Part shown: positions 10,032-18,401 of the stretch, one piece after another | How the letters are laid out: every line of letters starts with the position of its first letter | How positions within the stretch are numbered: the stretch's first letter is position 1 | DNA from: Hyphomicrobiales bacterium | Lineage (GTDB): Bacteria > Pseudomonadota > Alphaproteobacteria > Rhizobiales > Xanthobacteraceae | DNA: 35,300 nt | Assembly: GCA_019243195.1 (NCBI GenBank) | Contig: JAFAUQ010000186.1 | Span: forward strand, 1 to 35,300 | Direction: 5' to 3' | Program-made: the position numbers and the translations under genes | The notes under the pieces: model-generated | Seen by the model: only the letters and a program-made list of their open reading frames with translations | The model's database searches: none | What the model was told of the DNA's origin: nothing

Positions 10032-11159
10032 ATGCCGAAGCTTCTCTTCTTTCATTCCGAGGACTGGGCCTTCTTGCGCCATTTCATGCCCATGGCGCGG
10101 GCGGCGCAGGCGGCGGGTTTCGAGGTCGCCGTGGCGGTGCGCGTGCGCAACGACGCGCATCGGCTCGAAGGCGCCGGCTGCCGCGTGGTGCCGCTGGAAG
10201 CCGAGCGCGGCAGCCTCGGTCCGCTCGAAATCCTGCGCAGCGTCGCCCGCATGGTACGCATCGTAAGGGCCGAGCGGCCGGACGTGGTGCATTGCATCGC
10301 CTTGCGCACTGTCGTGCTCGGCGGCTCGGCAGCACGGCTTGCCGGCGCTCCGTGCCTGGTGCTGGCGCCGACCGGGCTCGGGCATTTGTGGATCGAGAAC
10401 GGCCTGGTGGAACGGCTCGCGCGGCCGCTGGTTCGATTCCTGATCGGCCGCGTTCTGCGCCGCCCATCGACCCGTTACGTGTTCGAAAACAGCGAAGACC
10501 CGCACGAGTTCGGCCTCGATCCCGCCGGTGCAAACGTCACCATCGTCGGTGGGGCAGGGGTCGATCCGGCGCTCGTTCCCCTCATGCCGGAGCCGCCGGC
10601 GCCGCCGGTCAAGATCGCGGTCATCGGGCGGATGCTGATCCCCAAGGGGATCGCTGAGACCGTCGAGGCCGTGCGCCGGGCGCGCGCGCAGGGTGCGCCG
10701 GTCGAGCTTAACCTCTACGGCGCGCCCGACCCGTCGAACCGGCGCTCGTTCTCGGAGGATCAACTGCGCTGCTGGGCGGCGGAGCCGGGCATCGTCTGGC
10801 ACGGCCCGACCGACGACGTGGCGCGGGTGTGGCGCGAGAACCACATCGCCATGCTGCTCTCTTATCGCGAGGGCCTGCCGAAGGCACTGGTCGAGGCCGC
10901 GGCCGCCGGCCGGCCGGTCGTGGCGACCGACGTGACCGGTTGCCGCGAGGTCGTGCGCGACGGCATCGAGGGTTTTCTCGTGCCGCGTGGCGACGTGGAC
11001 GCCGCCGCGAGTGCGTTGGCGCGGCTTGCCGGCGATGCGGTCCTGCGCGCGCGAATGGGCGCCGCCGCGCATGCTCGTTTTCAGGAGCGATTCACCGAGG
11101 AGGCGGTGATCCGGGCGATGACTGCGCTCTATGCGGAGTTACGCAAACAAACCAAATAA
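10032..11159 (+). CDS. Glycosyltransferase family 4 protein
   Basis: This 375-aa GT-B retaining glycosyltransferase uses a nucleotide-sugar donor, probably for envelope polysaccharide or lipid-linked oligosaccharide. The N-terminal half has FHSEDWAFLRHFMPMARAAQ and RPDVVHCIALR, and the C-terminal half IAVIGRMLIPKGIAETVEA. The donor-binding E-x7-E motif of GT4 enzymes is E280-E288 (REGLPKALVEAAAAG), followed by RPVVATDVTGCREVV. The acceptor side resembles WcaA/PglA-type galactosyl or N-acetylgalactosaminyl transferases (the APTGLGHLW segment), but I would not name the sugar. The start ATG lacks a clear ribosome site. It is a single gene with no other glycan genes nearby. Confidence 0.88.
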   Translation: MPKLLFFHSEDWAFLRHFMPMARAAQAAGFEVAVAVRVRNDAHRLEGAGCRVVPLEAERGSLGPLEILRSVARMVRIVRAERPDVVHCIALRTVVLGGSAARLAGAPCLVLAPTGLGHLWIENGLVERLARPLVRFLIGRVLRRPSTRYVFENSEDPHEFGLDPAGANVTIVGGAGVDPALVPLMPEPPAPPVKIAVIGRMLIPKGIAETVEAVRRARAQGAPVELNLYGAPDPSNRRSFSEDQLRCWAAEPGIVWHGPTDDVARVWRENHIAMLLSYREGLPKALVEAAAAGRPVVATDVTGCREVVRDGIEGFLVPRGDVDAAASALARLAGDAVLRARMGAAAHARFQERFTEEAVIRAMTALYAELRKQTK

Positions 11160-11194
11160 ATACGTGCGATCGCGCCGCGTATTCAAGCAATGGT

Positions 11195-11370
11195 TCACCG
11201 AAAACTCGCCACCATGAAATCGATGAACGCACGCACCTTGGGCGAGAGATGCCGCGTCTGCGGGTAGACGAGCCAAATGGTATCCACCGGCGGCTTGAAT
11301 TTTTCCAGCACCGGCTCGAGCTCCCCGGCCCGCAACGGGTCCTCGACGTAATACCCGTGGATCTTCGTGA
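11195..11370 (-). pseudogene. LysR-type regulator C-terminal remnant
   Basis: Reading back from the TGA at 11195-11197 gives a stretch ending IWLVYPQTRHLSPKVRAFID plus FMVASFR and stop, preceded by YYVEDPLRAGELEPVLEKF. This is the last ~55 residues of a LysR substrate-binding domain. Upstream of about 11370 the similarity stops and no helix-turn-helix half exists, so the gene is a 5'-deleted relic, truncated close to the inverted repeat at 11425. Confidence 0.7.
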
Positions 11371-11424
11371 CGTGAGTCGGACGTCGGCCAAGACTGGCGC
11401 GGCGCCGACTTCATAAGGTCTGAA

Positions 11425-11573
11425 CCGTCATTGCGAGCGAAGCGAAGCAATCCAGGGAAAATCGTCGGTGAACAGCGAATAGTAAATCCCGCCGCAGGCT
11501 TCTTCTACTATTCGCTACTCACTATCATTTTCTGGATTGCTTCGTCGCCGCCTTGCGGCTCCTCGCAATGACG
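11425..11573. repeat. Inverted repeat, GTCATTGCGAG type, with a second repeat nested inside
   Basis: The left arm CGTCATTGCGAGCGAAGCGA (from 11425) continues to AGCAATCCAG. The right arm begins CTGGATTGCTTCG (11532) and ends CTCGCAATGACG (11573). It has the same overall plan as the copies at 3934, 19256, 20500 and 27581 (GTCAT outside, palindromic middle, ATGAC outside) with a different body. It sits just past the iorB stop and may terminate transcription on both strands. Confidence 0.85.
11468..11522. repeat. Nested GCGAATAG-type inverted repeat
   Basis: The left arm GTGAACAGCGAATAGTA (11468 onward) pairs with TACTATTCGCTACTCAC (11506-11522), enclosing CGCAGGCTTCTTC. The same arms and the same CGCAGGCTCTTCTTC core occur at 28105-28181. 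Here the element lies wholly within the centre of the 11425-11573 repeat. Confidence 0.75.
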
Positions 11574-11577
11574 CCAG

Positions 11578-13107
11578 CTACTCCGCGGCCTGCGAGAGCT
11601 TCGGCAGCGCGGCGATGGCGCGGTTGAGTTCGGCGCCGCTCTCGTCGGCTTGCGCCGCCTTGCGCAGCGCCGCGAAGCGCGCGGCGGAATCGGGGAGCGT
11701 CATCACCTGCGGCAGCACGGCCATGAGCGCGTCGAACCGGTCGCGCCCGCGTTCGTGCGTGTCGCCGTAGCCGCGCACGAGGTTGCGCGTTTCGGCGACT
11801 TCGGTGGCGAGTGCCGCGTCGGTCCGGGCGGTGTCGCGCACCACGCCGAGCCATTGATCGATCGCCGTCTGTTCGGCGGCGAAACGCAGCGAGCGCGGCC
11901 GCATCGGTTTGAGCGCGGCGACCAGATAAAGCAGCAGGAACCCGCGCAGGCTCGTGGTCTTCACCACCTTGCCGGATTTGGTGAAGCGCTCGACGAGGCG
12001 ACGCGCCCACCGCGTGTCGAGCAGCCAACGCCCGAAGCCCGCCGGCAGCGTGTCGGCGATTTCCTGTACGCGCGGGTGCATGAACTCGGCGATCTGCAGC
12101 AGCTGTCCGTCGCCGAGCCGCACCTCCTCGCGCACGCGGGCAAAACGCGAAGCGCGGATTTTCAGCTCCGCCACCCGGATCGTGTCTTCGTACGCCATGG
12201 CAAGCGCAAGCTGGCGCGCGGTCTCGGCCAGCAGGCGCTCGCCGTTGCGCTCGCGCGCGAGCGGCGCGATCGAGGAAAGCCGCGCGAGGTAGCGGCGGGC
12301 GTAGCCGATGTCCTGATAATCGGCGACGCGCTCGACCCCGGCGCGCACGATGTCGGCGATCTGCGGGTAGGTGTGGGCGGCCTCATCGAGAAGCGCGGCG
12401 AGCGAGCCCGGCTTCGCGGCCGTAGTCGACGACACAACCGGCGCTGCGGCCGCGGCTGTTCTGCCGGCGGCGGCCGCGTCGAAGCCGGCGCGGAAGGCCG
12501 AGAGGCTCGCGGCAACTCCGACACCGCCACGCTCGATCGCCGCCTCGAACGCCGCGCGCGGGAACGGCAGGAGGTCGGCGCCCGCGAGCGCACCGAACAG
12601 CACCGCGCTGATGACGCTGCCGGTCGCCTCGGCAAGCCCCGCCATGTCGAAGGCGATCAGGCGCTTGGCGGCGAGCGTGCAGGCTTCCTGTAAACGCGCG
12701 GCATCGACCCGGCCGTCGGCGAGCGCGGTGCGCTCGGTCATCGAAAAGACGCGATGGGTCGAGGCGATCAGCGTCGTGCAGTCGGGCGTGACGAAGCCGC
12801 GCTGCACCGCGCGTCCCGCTTCCATCAGTTCCGAGGCAATGACGACGTCGACGTCGCCCGGCACCGGGATGAGCGCCAGCACCGGATCCTTGCCGCGGGC
12901 GCGCGCCGCCGCGCGCGGGAACAGCTCGAGATAATAGATGGTCGCGCCGGTGCGTTGCGCGACGCCGGGCACCGAGGTCGTCTGCGCCAGATAATCGGCA
13001 TGTTCGGCGACGTCGATGATCCAATCGGCGAGCACGCCACCGCCTTCCCCGCCCATGGCGAGGATCGCGATCTTGATCGGACGCACGGTGTCGGGGGCGG
13101 CGCTCAC
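11578..13107 (-). CDS. iorB: Indolepyruvate oxidoreductase subunit beta-like (IorB), long form
   Basis: This is the gamma/beta-type subunit of 2-oxoacid:acceptor oxidoreductase, which with IorA converts aryl pyruvates such as indolepyruvate to aryl-acetyl-CoA. Residues about 11-200 are the catalytic-gamma domain (IAILAMGGEGGGVLADWI at the start; TTSVPGVAQRTGATIYYLEL). The remaining ~300 residues are the C-terminal extension (DUF6537-like) found in long proteobacterial forms. The total of 509 aa is right for that form. GTG 13107 is preceded by GAGGAGA at good spacing and lies 10 nt after the iorA stop, so the two are cotranscribed and likely assemble. The long alanine-rich stretch near residue 220 is a domain linker. 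Confidence 0.9.
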   Translation of the reverse strand: MSAAPDTVRPIKIAILAMGGEGGGVLADWIIDVAEHADYLAQTTSVPGVAQRTGATIYYLELFPRAAARARGKDPVLALIPVPGDVDVVIASELMEAGRAVQRGFVTPDCTTLIASTHRVFSMTERTALADGRVDAARLQEACTLAAKRLIAFDMAGLAEATGSVISAVLFGALAGADLLPFPRAAFEAAIERGGVGVAASLSAFRAGFDAAAAGRTAAAAAPVVSSTTAAKPGSLAALLDEAAHTYPQIADIVRAGVERVADYQDIGYARRYLARLSSIAPLARERNGERLLAETARQLALAMAYEDTIRVAELKIRASRFARVREEVRLGDGQLLQIAEFMHPRVQEIADTLPAGFGRWLLDTRWARRLVERFTKSGKVVKTTSLRGFLLLYLVAALKPMRPRSLRFAAEQTAIDQWLGVVRDTARTDAALATEVAETRNLVRGYGDTHERGRDRFDALMAVLPQVMTLPDSAARFAALRKAAQADESGAELNRAIAALPKLSQAAE

Positions 13108-13117
13108 GATATTCTCC

Positions 13118-15283
13118 TCACCCGGCGACGGCGCGCCGGTCGAGACGGCGCTGCAGCGCGCCGATCACGAAGGCGCGCACGCGTGCGAGCGCTCGGTCGA
13201 AGACGGAGGGGTTGTTGATGATCGAGGCGCGGTAGAACGACGGGCACAGCACCGCCGCGTGCGAGACCTCGCCGCACAGCCCGCAGCCGACGCACGAGTT
13301 GATCACCTTGGTGACCGGATCCTTGCGCAGCGGGTCGGGATTGGGCGCGATCGTGAGCGACGGGCAGCCGGAGAGCCGGATGCAGGAATGGTCGCCGGTG
13401 CAAGTGTCGGGATCGACGCCGAAACGTTCGCGCACGACTCGCTCGCCCGCCTTGATCGCCTTGTTCATCAGCGGGCGCACGCGGCGCTGTTTGTTGAGCA
13501 TGCATTCCGATTGCGCGACGATCACCTTCGGGCCCTTCACCGCGGTGGTGAGCGCCTCTTTGAGGGTGTCGCGCATTTTCGCCACGTCGTAGGTGCGGGT
13601 GAGCGTGCGCACCCACTCGACGCCGACCCCGCGCACCGCGCGCTCGATCGTGTTCTTGGTCGAGCGGATCGGGTTGTCGGCAAAGGACGAGGGGATGTCC
13701 TGGCCGCCGGTCGCCGCCGAATAACCGTTGTCGACCACGATCACGACATTGTCGCTCTTGTTGAACACGGCGTTGCCGATGCTGCTGGCAAGCCCGTTGT
13801 GCCAGAAGCCGCCGTCGCCCATCACCGCGATCGCGCGCTTGTCGGCCTTCATGTTGAAAGCCGACGCGCCGGCCGCGCCGAGGCCGTAGCCCATGGTGGT
13901 GTTGCCGATATTGAACGGCGGCAGGATCGAGAACAGGTGGCAGCCGATGTCGCATGACACGTGGTGCTGCCCCAGTTCGCGCTCGACGAGCTTCATCGCC
14001 GCGAAAATCGGCCGTTCCGGGCAGCCGGTGCAGAACGACGGTGGCCGGCCGTGCACGTTCTCGCCCAGCATCTTGAGTGCCGCCTGCAGGCGCGTCTTGT
14101 CGTCCTCGCCCGGGCGCAGCTTCACCACCGCGCCGTTGGCGCGGTCGAGCAGATCGGGGCGATGCGCGGCGACGAATTTGGCAATGCCGTCGCGCACCAC
14201 GCCGCCGGTGTATTCGCCCGCCATCGGCAGACAATTCTTGCCGTCCACCTTGGTCTGCAGGTCGGCGCGGCGCAGGATCGTGTTGACCGCCTGCTCGATG
14301 AAATCGGGTTGGCCTTCCTCGACGATCAGGATCGCCTTCTTGCCGGCGCAGAAGCGCACAAACTCCGCGTCGATGAGCGGATAGGTGACGTTGAGCACGT
14401 AAAGCGGGATGCGGCTTTCGCCGAAGGCGTCGGCAAGGCCGAGGATTTCGAGCGCCCGCAGGCTGTGATTATAGAGCCCGCCCTGCATGACGATGCCGAT
14501 ATCGGCCACGTCCTCGGCAAATAATTCGTTGAGCTTGTTTTCGCTGATGAAGCGCACCGCCGCCGGCCAGCGCTGCTCGATCTTCTCCTTCTCGTGCATG
14601 TAAGTGGCGGGCGGCAGCGCGATGCGGTTCACGTCGCGGTTCGGCCGTTCCAGCGCATCCTTGATGCCGAACGACGGCTTGGCGTTGTTTTTCGCGGCGA
14701 ACTGGCCGTAGACGTGGCAGGCGCGGATGCGCAGCTCGAGCATCACCGGCGTATGCGAGGCTTCCGAGAGCTGGAACGCCTTCTCCACCGTATCGACGAT
14801 GGTCGGCAGGTTCGGCCGCGGGTCGAGGAGCCACAGCTGCGATTTCATCGCGAAGGCGTGGGTGCGCTCCTGCATGATTGAGGAGCCTTCGCCGTAGTCC
14901 TCGCCGATGATGATGAGCGCGCCGCCGGTAACGCCGCCGGAGGAGAGATTGGCGAGCGCGTCGGACGCGACGTTCGTTCCAACCGGACTTTTGAACGTCA
15001 CCGCGCCGCGCAGCGGATAGTTCACGGAGGCCGCGAGCGTCGCCGCGGCGGTCGCTTCGCTCGCGCTGTTCTCGAAGCGAATGCCGAGATTTTCCAGGAT
15101 GTCGTTGGCGTCGGCGAGCACGTCCATCAGGTGCGAGATCGGCGCGCCCTGGTAGCCCGCGACGTAGGACACCCCCGACTGCAGCAGCGCCTTGGTGACG
15201 GCAAGGATCGCCTCGCCGTGGAATTCGTCCCCGGCGCCGAGCCGCAGCTTGTTGACTTCTTCCTTGAAGGAGCGTTCCGCCAT
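13118..15283 (-). CDS. iorA: Indolepyruvate ferredoxin oxidoreductase subunit alpha (IorA)
   Basis: This is the large TPP- and iron-sulfur-containing subunit. Over 721 residues it shows the N-terminal pyrimidine-binding domain (GYQGAPISHLMD, 43-54), SFCTGCPERP (416-425), the TPP motif GDGGFWHNGL (489-498) with its trailing NAVFN, and a C-terminal ferredoxin-like part with Cys at 628, 634 and 640 plus C664-x2-C667-x2-C670-x9-C680. Start ATG 15283 gives the usual N-terminus and has a purine-rich upstream; a longer frame adds only residues from the repeat at 15311 (MPGTRPGMT). Role: oxidative decarboxylation of aryl pyruvates in amino-acid breakdown. The electron acceptor may be ferredoxin or another carrier; no dedicated ferredoxin is adjacent. 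The cluster order C640-P is as in other IorA proteins. Confidence 0.95.
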   Translation of the reverse strand: MAERSFKEEVNKLRLGAGDEFHGEAILAVTKALLQSGVSYVAGYQGAPISHLMDVLADANDILENLGIRFENSASEATAAATLAASVNYPLRGAVTFKSPVGTNVASDALANLSSGGVTGGALIIIGEDYGEGSSIMQERTHAFAMKSQLWLLDPRPNLPTIVDTVEKAFQLSEASHTPVMLELRIRACHVYGQFAAKNNAKPSFGIKDALERPNRDVNRIALPPATYMHEKEKIEQRWPAAVRFISENKLNELFAEDVADIGIVMQGGLYNHSLRALEILGLADAFGESRIPLYVLNVTYPLIDAEFVRFCAGKKAILIVEEGQPDFIEQAVNTILRRADLQTKVDGKNCLPMAGEYTGGVVRDGIAKFVAAHRPDLLDRANGAVVKLRPGEDDKTRLQAALKMLGENVHGRPPSFCTGCPERPIFAAMKLVERELGQHHVSCDIGCHLFSILPPFNIGNTTMGYGLGAAGASAFNMKADKRAIAVMGDGGFWHNGLASSIGNAVFNKSDNVVIVVDNGYSAATGGQDIPSSFADNPIRSTKNTIERAVRGVGVEWVRTLTRTYDVAKMRDTLKEALTTAVKGPKVIVAQSECMLNKQRRVRPLMNKAIKAGERVVRERFGVDPDTCTGDHSCIRLSGCPSLTIAPNPDPLRKDPVTKVINSCVGCGLCGEVSHAAVLCPSFYRASIINNPSVFDRALARVRAFVIGALQRRLDRRAVAG

Positions 15284-15310
15284 GGCGGTTTCCTTTCCGA
15301 TTACACTCTC

Positions 15311-15418
15311 CGTCATGCCCGGCCTTGTGCCGGGCATCCACGTCTTTCAGCCTCTAAAGCAAGACGTGGATGGCCGGGACACCCCCGGGACGAACTGCCC
15401 GGGGGCGGCCATGATGAC
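15311..15418. repeat. Inverted repeat, GTCATGCCCGGCC type
   Basis: CGTCATGCCCGGCC and a GGGCATCCACGTCTT arm pair with AAGACGTGGATGGCCGGGA. A second strong stem, CCCGGG-ACGAACTG-CCCGGG, and GGCCATGATGAC close the element. It separates the 65-aa gene from iorA and probably ends one transcript, so iorA may be expressed from its own start. Confidence 0.75.
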
Positions 15419-15450
15419 CAACGGGCTTTAATCCACCACTTTAGCACGTG

Positions 15451-15648
15451 CTATTCGCGCGAACGAGAACGCCTCGAGTCCTGATGTACCGCATAGTTCT
15501 CCGCTTCCATCTCGTCCACGAGTTGATTGAGTTTGTTGAGGTCTACCTCGGGCCTGAACCCGAATGCGTGCGGAATTGTTTTCGGCGGCCCGCGGCGCTT
15601 GCTCTTGCCTTGTCTCCTGGCGGGCGGGGGGTGCCGGCGCGTGCTCAT
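15451..15648 (-). CDS. Small basic hypothetical protein, coupled to the cyclase gene
   Basis: I do not recognise this 65-aa protein. It has a very basic N-terminal half (MSTRRHPPPARRQGKSKRRG) and a more structured C-terminal half, FRPEVDLNKLNQLVDEMEAE, likely one amphipathic helix. A helix of this kind after a basic arm resembles small antitoxins or DNA-binding tails, but no toxin partner is visible. Evidence that it is real: its ATG (15648) lies three bases after the stop of the cyclase gene, a coupling arrangement. An overlapping frame (15428-15655) reads as compositional noise. Confidence 0.5.
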   Translation of the reverse strand: MSTRRHPPPARRQGKSKRRGPPKTIPHAFGFRPEVDLNKLNQLVDEMEAENYAVHQDSRRSRSRE

Positions 15649-15651
15649 GGA

Positions 15652-16434
15652 TCATCCCGCCACCAGCGCCAGCACGCGCAGGGGGCTACCCGAGCCGTTC
15701 TTGATCTTGAGCGGCGGGGTGATCAGCACGGCGCCGGTGGGCGGCAGCTGGTCGAGGTTTGTCAGACTCGCGAGCCCGAGTTTCTTCGCCCCATGCATGA
15801 GGTGATGCGCCGGGAACGCCGGCTCGAAGCCGAAGGCCATGCCCGCGTCGGTGCCGACCGCCTCGACGCCCCAGCCATTTACGTCGCGTTGTTCGATCAG
15901 GAACCTAATCGCGGCAGCGCTCGGGCCCGGCACATGCGGGCCGTCATCTTTCATGTTCAAAAAGCTCTCCGGCGTCGTGCGCTTCGACCAGTCGGTGCGC
16001 ATCAGGACCCAGGCCCCCTTCGGGATGCGGCCGTGCTTGCCCTCCCACGCCTCGATGTGCGCGGGCTCGAGCAGGAACTTCTCGTCGGCCGCGGCTTCCT
16101 TCGAGCAATCGATCACGCAGGCGGGCGCGACGAAGCGGCCGGCCGGGATCGTGTCGGTGTAGCCATCGCGGTAGTCCTTGCCGGTCACCCAGTGGATCGG
16201 CGCGTCGAAATGGGTGCCGGTGTGCTCCCCCAACGCGATGTTGTTCCAGTACCAGCCGGGGCCGCGGTCGTCGTAATGCGAAATCTCCTCGATGCGGAAC
16301 GGGTTCGAGGCGCCGAACTGCGGCGGCAGCTGGATCACCGGGGTCGAGGGCTGCAGCGTCTGGCTGAGGTCGATGACGCGCACCGCGCCGGTCGCGAGCG
16401 CCTCGGCAAGCCGCATCAGGACGTCGGTCGGCAT
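15652..16434 (-). CDS. Cyclase family protein (kynurenine-formamidase-like, PF04199)
   Basis: This 260-aa metal-dependent hydrolase is of the cyclase/kynurenine formamidase fold. The signature HTGTHFDAPIHW (71-82) supplies the zinc/manganese ligands (HxGTHxDxPxH), preceded by the typical IDLSQTLQPSTPVIQLPP opening. VGTDAGMAFG and FPAHHLMHGAKKLG form the C-terminal active-site wall. Start ATG 16434 has GGAG six bases upstream; an in-frame ATG at 16446 is less well placed. The family includes kynurenine formamidase, isatin hydrolase and polyketide cyclases. Being near iorAB (indolepyruvate) makes an indole or tryptophan-derived substrate tempting, but that is inference only. Confidence 0.88.
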   Translation of the reverse strand: MPTDVLMRLAEALATGAVRVIDLSQTLQPSTPVIQLPPQFGASNPFRIEEISHYDDRGPGWYWNNIALGEHTGTHFDAPIHWVTGKDYRDGYTDTIPAGRFVAPACVIDCSKEAAADEKFLLEPAHIEAWEGKHGRIPKGAWVLMRTDWSKRTTPESFLNMKDDGPHVPGPSAAAIRFLIEQRDVNGWGVEAVGTDAGMAFGFEPAFPAHHLMHGAKKLGLASLTNLDQLPPTGAVLITPPLKIKNGSGSPLRVLALVAG

Positions 16435-16448
16435 GGGGGACTCCATAG

Positions 16449-16476
16449 GATGGGTTGAGCGCCAGCGAAACCCATC
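16449..16476. repeat. Short hairpin GATGGGTT/AACCCATC
   Basis: A perfect 8-bp stem with a 12-base loop between the stop of the DUF35-SDR gene and the start of the cyclase gene. It may attenuate or stabilise the transcript that crosses it. Confidence 0.6.
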
Positions 16477-16477
16477 A

Positions 16478-17707
16478 TTAGCGCTCAGCCACCTCCCGCT
16501 CCAGGGCCTTCGGATTGTCGCGCCAGCGGGCAAGCCAATCCTGTGCCACGTCACCCGGGTAGACATCCTCGACGCCGTCGCGCAATGCCGCGACGACCGC
16601 CGCCGCCAGCGCCGCCGGCGCGATTTTCGGTGGCGGCAGCATGTCGCTCCATTCCTCTTCGATCGGGCCGGGATAGACGTTGACCACGCGCAACCCGGCG
16701 CCGCGCAGTTCAGCGCGCAAGCCTTGCGCCAGCGAATGGGCGGCGGCCTTGGAGGCCGAGAAGGTGCCGTGCGGCGGGAAATTCGTCAGCGCGAAAATGG
16801 AAAGTACGTTGACCCAGGCGACCGCTCCGTCGGCCGCGCGGGCGCGCATCCCCGGCGCGAAGCTGTGCGCGAGCCGCAGCAGGCCGAAGTAATTCACCTC
16901 CATCTCGGCGCGCGCGCTCTCGGTGCCGCGGGCCAGGATGCCGCGCGGGCGGTGGTGCTCGGCCGTATTGATGAGAATATCGACCTTGCCGCCGATCTCG
17001 GCCGCGAGGTCGGTCACCGACTCGCTGTCGGTCACGTCGAGCGGCCGCACCAGCGCTTCCGGGATCTGCGCGTAGGGCGCCACCGCGGCCGGCGGCCATG
17101 GCTCTGCCATGCCGACGTAGATCAGGTCGGCCCCGGCCGCGGCGAGCGCGCGGGCAAGCGGTGCGGCCACGGCGGCACGGCCGTCGGTGATGAGGACTTT
17201 GCGGCCGGCCGGATCATTGGTCAGCTCGCGCAGCACGCGGTCGTCCGCCATGGTGGTCACCTCATCATCGGGAAGGGCCGCGAGCACCGCGGCGCCGCCT
17301 CGGTCGAGCGCGGCGTGCAGGCGCACCCGCGCGGGCGGGGCCGCGCAGGCGCCGTGCACGAAGGCGATCGCCGTCGGGCCGGCGTCGAGCCGCACGCTAC
17401 CGAGCCGCAGCGGCACGCGCGCGCGGAAGTAAAGCTCGTTGCTGTGGCGCAGGACCGTGTCGCTGAGAACCTCGCCCGCGCCGTCCTGCGGCCGCCAGTC
17501 GAGCCTCGCCGAGAGGCAGTGCCGGCACGCCTCCTGCGGCGGGTAATGCACCGTGCCGCAGTCACGGCAGACCTGCAGCGCGAAGACCCCCCGCGCCGCA
17601 AAGGCGGTGAGCCCGAGCGCCACACGGCTGCGCGCCAACGGCGGCAGCGTCGGCGTCGGGAAGCGGCGCAGCGGATGTTTGGGTTTTGCTCGGCGCGGCG
17701 GCGGCAT
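16478..17707 (-). CDS. DUF35 (zinc ribbon/OB-fold) fused to a degenerate short-chain dehydrogenase
   Basis: This is a two-domain protein of 409 aa. Residues about 35-150 are a DUF35 acyl-CoA-associated domain: rubredoxin-like zinc ribbon CRDCG-x14-CRHC, then an OB-fold ending DAGPTAIAFVHGACA. DUF35 proteins usually partner thiolase-like enzymes. Residues about 165-409 have the Rossmann layout of an SDR: VLITDGRAAVAAPLARALAA, VRPLDVTDSES, DILINTAEHHR, WVNVLSIFAL, GTFSASKAAAHSLAQGL and NVYPGPIEEE. The normal SDR residues are altered: the TGxxxGxG loop reads TDGRAAVA, NNAG reads NTAE, and the catalytic Tyr of YxxxK is Phe (FSASK). It is probably not an active dehydrogenase. It lies between the RlpA and cyclase genes; a thiolase-like possible partner is at 25255. 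Confidence 0.82.
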   Translation of the reverse strand: MPPPRRAKPKHPLRRFPTPTLPPLARSRVALGLTAFAARGVFALQVCRDCGTVHYPPQEACRHCLSARLDWRPQDGAGEVLSDTVLRHSNELYFRARVPLRLGSVRLDAGPTAIAFVHGACAAPPARVRLHAALDRGGAAVLAALPDDEVTTMADDRVLRELTNDPAGRKVLITDGRAAVAAPLARALAAAGADLIYVGMAEPWPPAAVAPYAQIPEALVRPLDVTDSESVTDLAAEIGGKVDILINTAEHHRPRGILARGTESARAEMEVNYFGLLRLAHSFAPGMRARAADGAVAWVNVLSIFALTNFPPHGTFSASKAAAHSLAQGLRAELRGAGLRVVNVYPGPIEEEWSDMLPPPKIAPAALAAAVVAALRDGVEDVYPGDVAQDWLARWRDNPKALEREVAER

Positions 17708-17732
17708 CGCCGCGAGACTATCACGCGCGGCG

Positions 17733-18206
17733 CTACTGCAGCACTTCCATGCGCACTTTGGCGACGCCCGCCTGGGTCATGCCGACCGCCTGCGCCGCGG
17801 AATGGGAGAGGTCGATCGAGCGGCCGCGGATGAAGGGGCCGCGATCATTGATCCGCACTACGACCGAGCGGCCGTTCGCCGTGTTGGTCACGCGCACGCG
17901 CGTCCCCATCGGCAGACTCCGGTGCGCCGCGGTGAGCCCCGTGGCGCCGTAATAGCTCGCGACCCCGACCGATCCACCCTCGCTCGGGGCGGATGCCTCG
18001 CGTCGCGCCGACGGCTCGTGCCGGCCGGCTCGAACGGTGCGGACGGCGCGGGTGGTTCGATGGGTGAGCGAGGCGCGATGGCTGCGCACTTCGGCAGGCG
18101 CGTCGGCACGGCTGCTCGATTCCATCGGCGCCCGGGTGGCGGTCGGGCCGCTGCAGGCCGCGAGCAGCGTCAGCGCGAACGCCGCGGTTAGAAGGCGAAT
18201 CTGCAT
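17733..18206 (-). CDS. rlpA: RlpA-like septal/peptidoglycan lipoprotein
   Basis: This 157-aa lipoprotein has a double-psi beta-barrel (DPBB) domain. The signal sequence ends LTLLAACS, a lipobox with Cys18 as the lipidated residue, so it is anchored to a membrane facing the periplasm. After a basic low-complexity linker the RlpA domain runs from [20 protein letters not shown] to [13 protein letters not shown], with [20 protein letters not shown] and NDRGPF in the middle. RlpA-family proteins bind or cleave denuded peptidoglycan. The family Asp and the substrate-binding His are present, but the usual ASWYG...FDM opening is shortened ([12 protein letters not shown]). No SPOR domain follows. Confidence 0.88.
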   Translation of the reverse strand: MQIRLLTAAFALTLLAACSGPTATRAPMESSSRADAPAEVRSHRASLTHRTTRAVRTVRAGRHEPSARREASAPSEGGSVGVASYYGATGLTAAHRSLPMGTRVRVTNTANGRSVVVRINDRGPFIRGRSIDLSHSAAQAVGMTQAGVAKVRMEVLQ

Positions 18207-18401
18207 TTCCTGTCCCCGGCAACGCCTTTACGCGGGGCGATGGGCGGATTTGCGGCCTAATCGGCCTGAAAAGGGGCAAAGAGCGGGCAGGGGCTCGTTT
18301 CGTTAACCATGAATTTTAACCCTAAGTTAACGTAGTGGTTCAGCTTTGCCATCAAACGCAGGTATTTGTATCGCCAAATGAAATGGACGCAGGAGGAAGT
18401 C

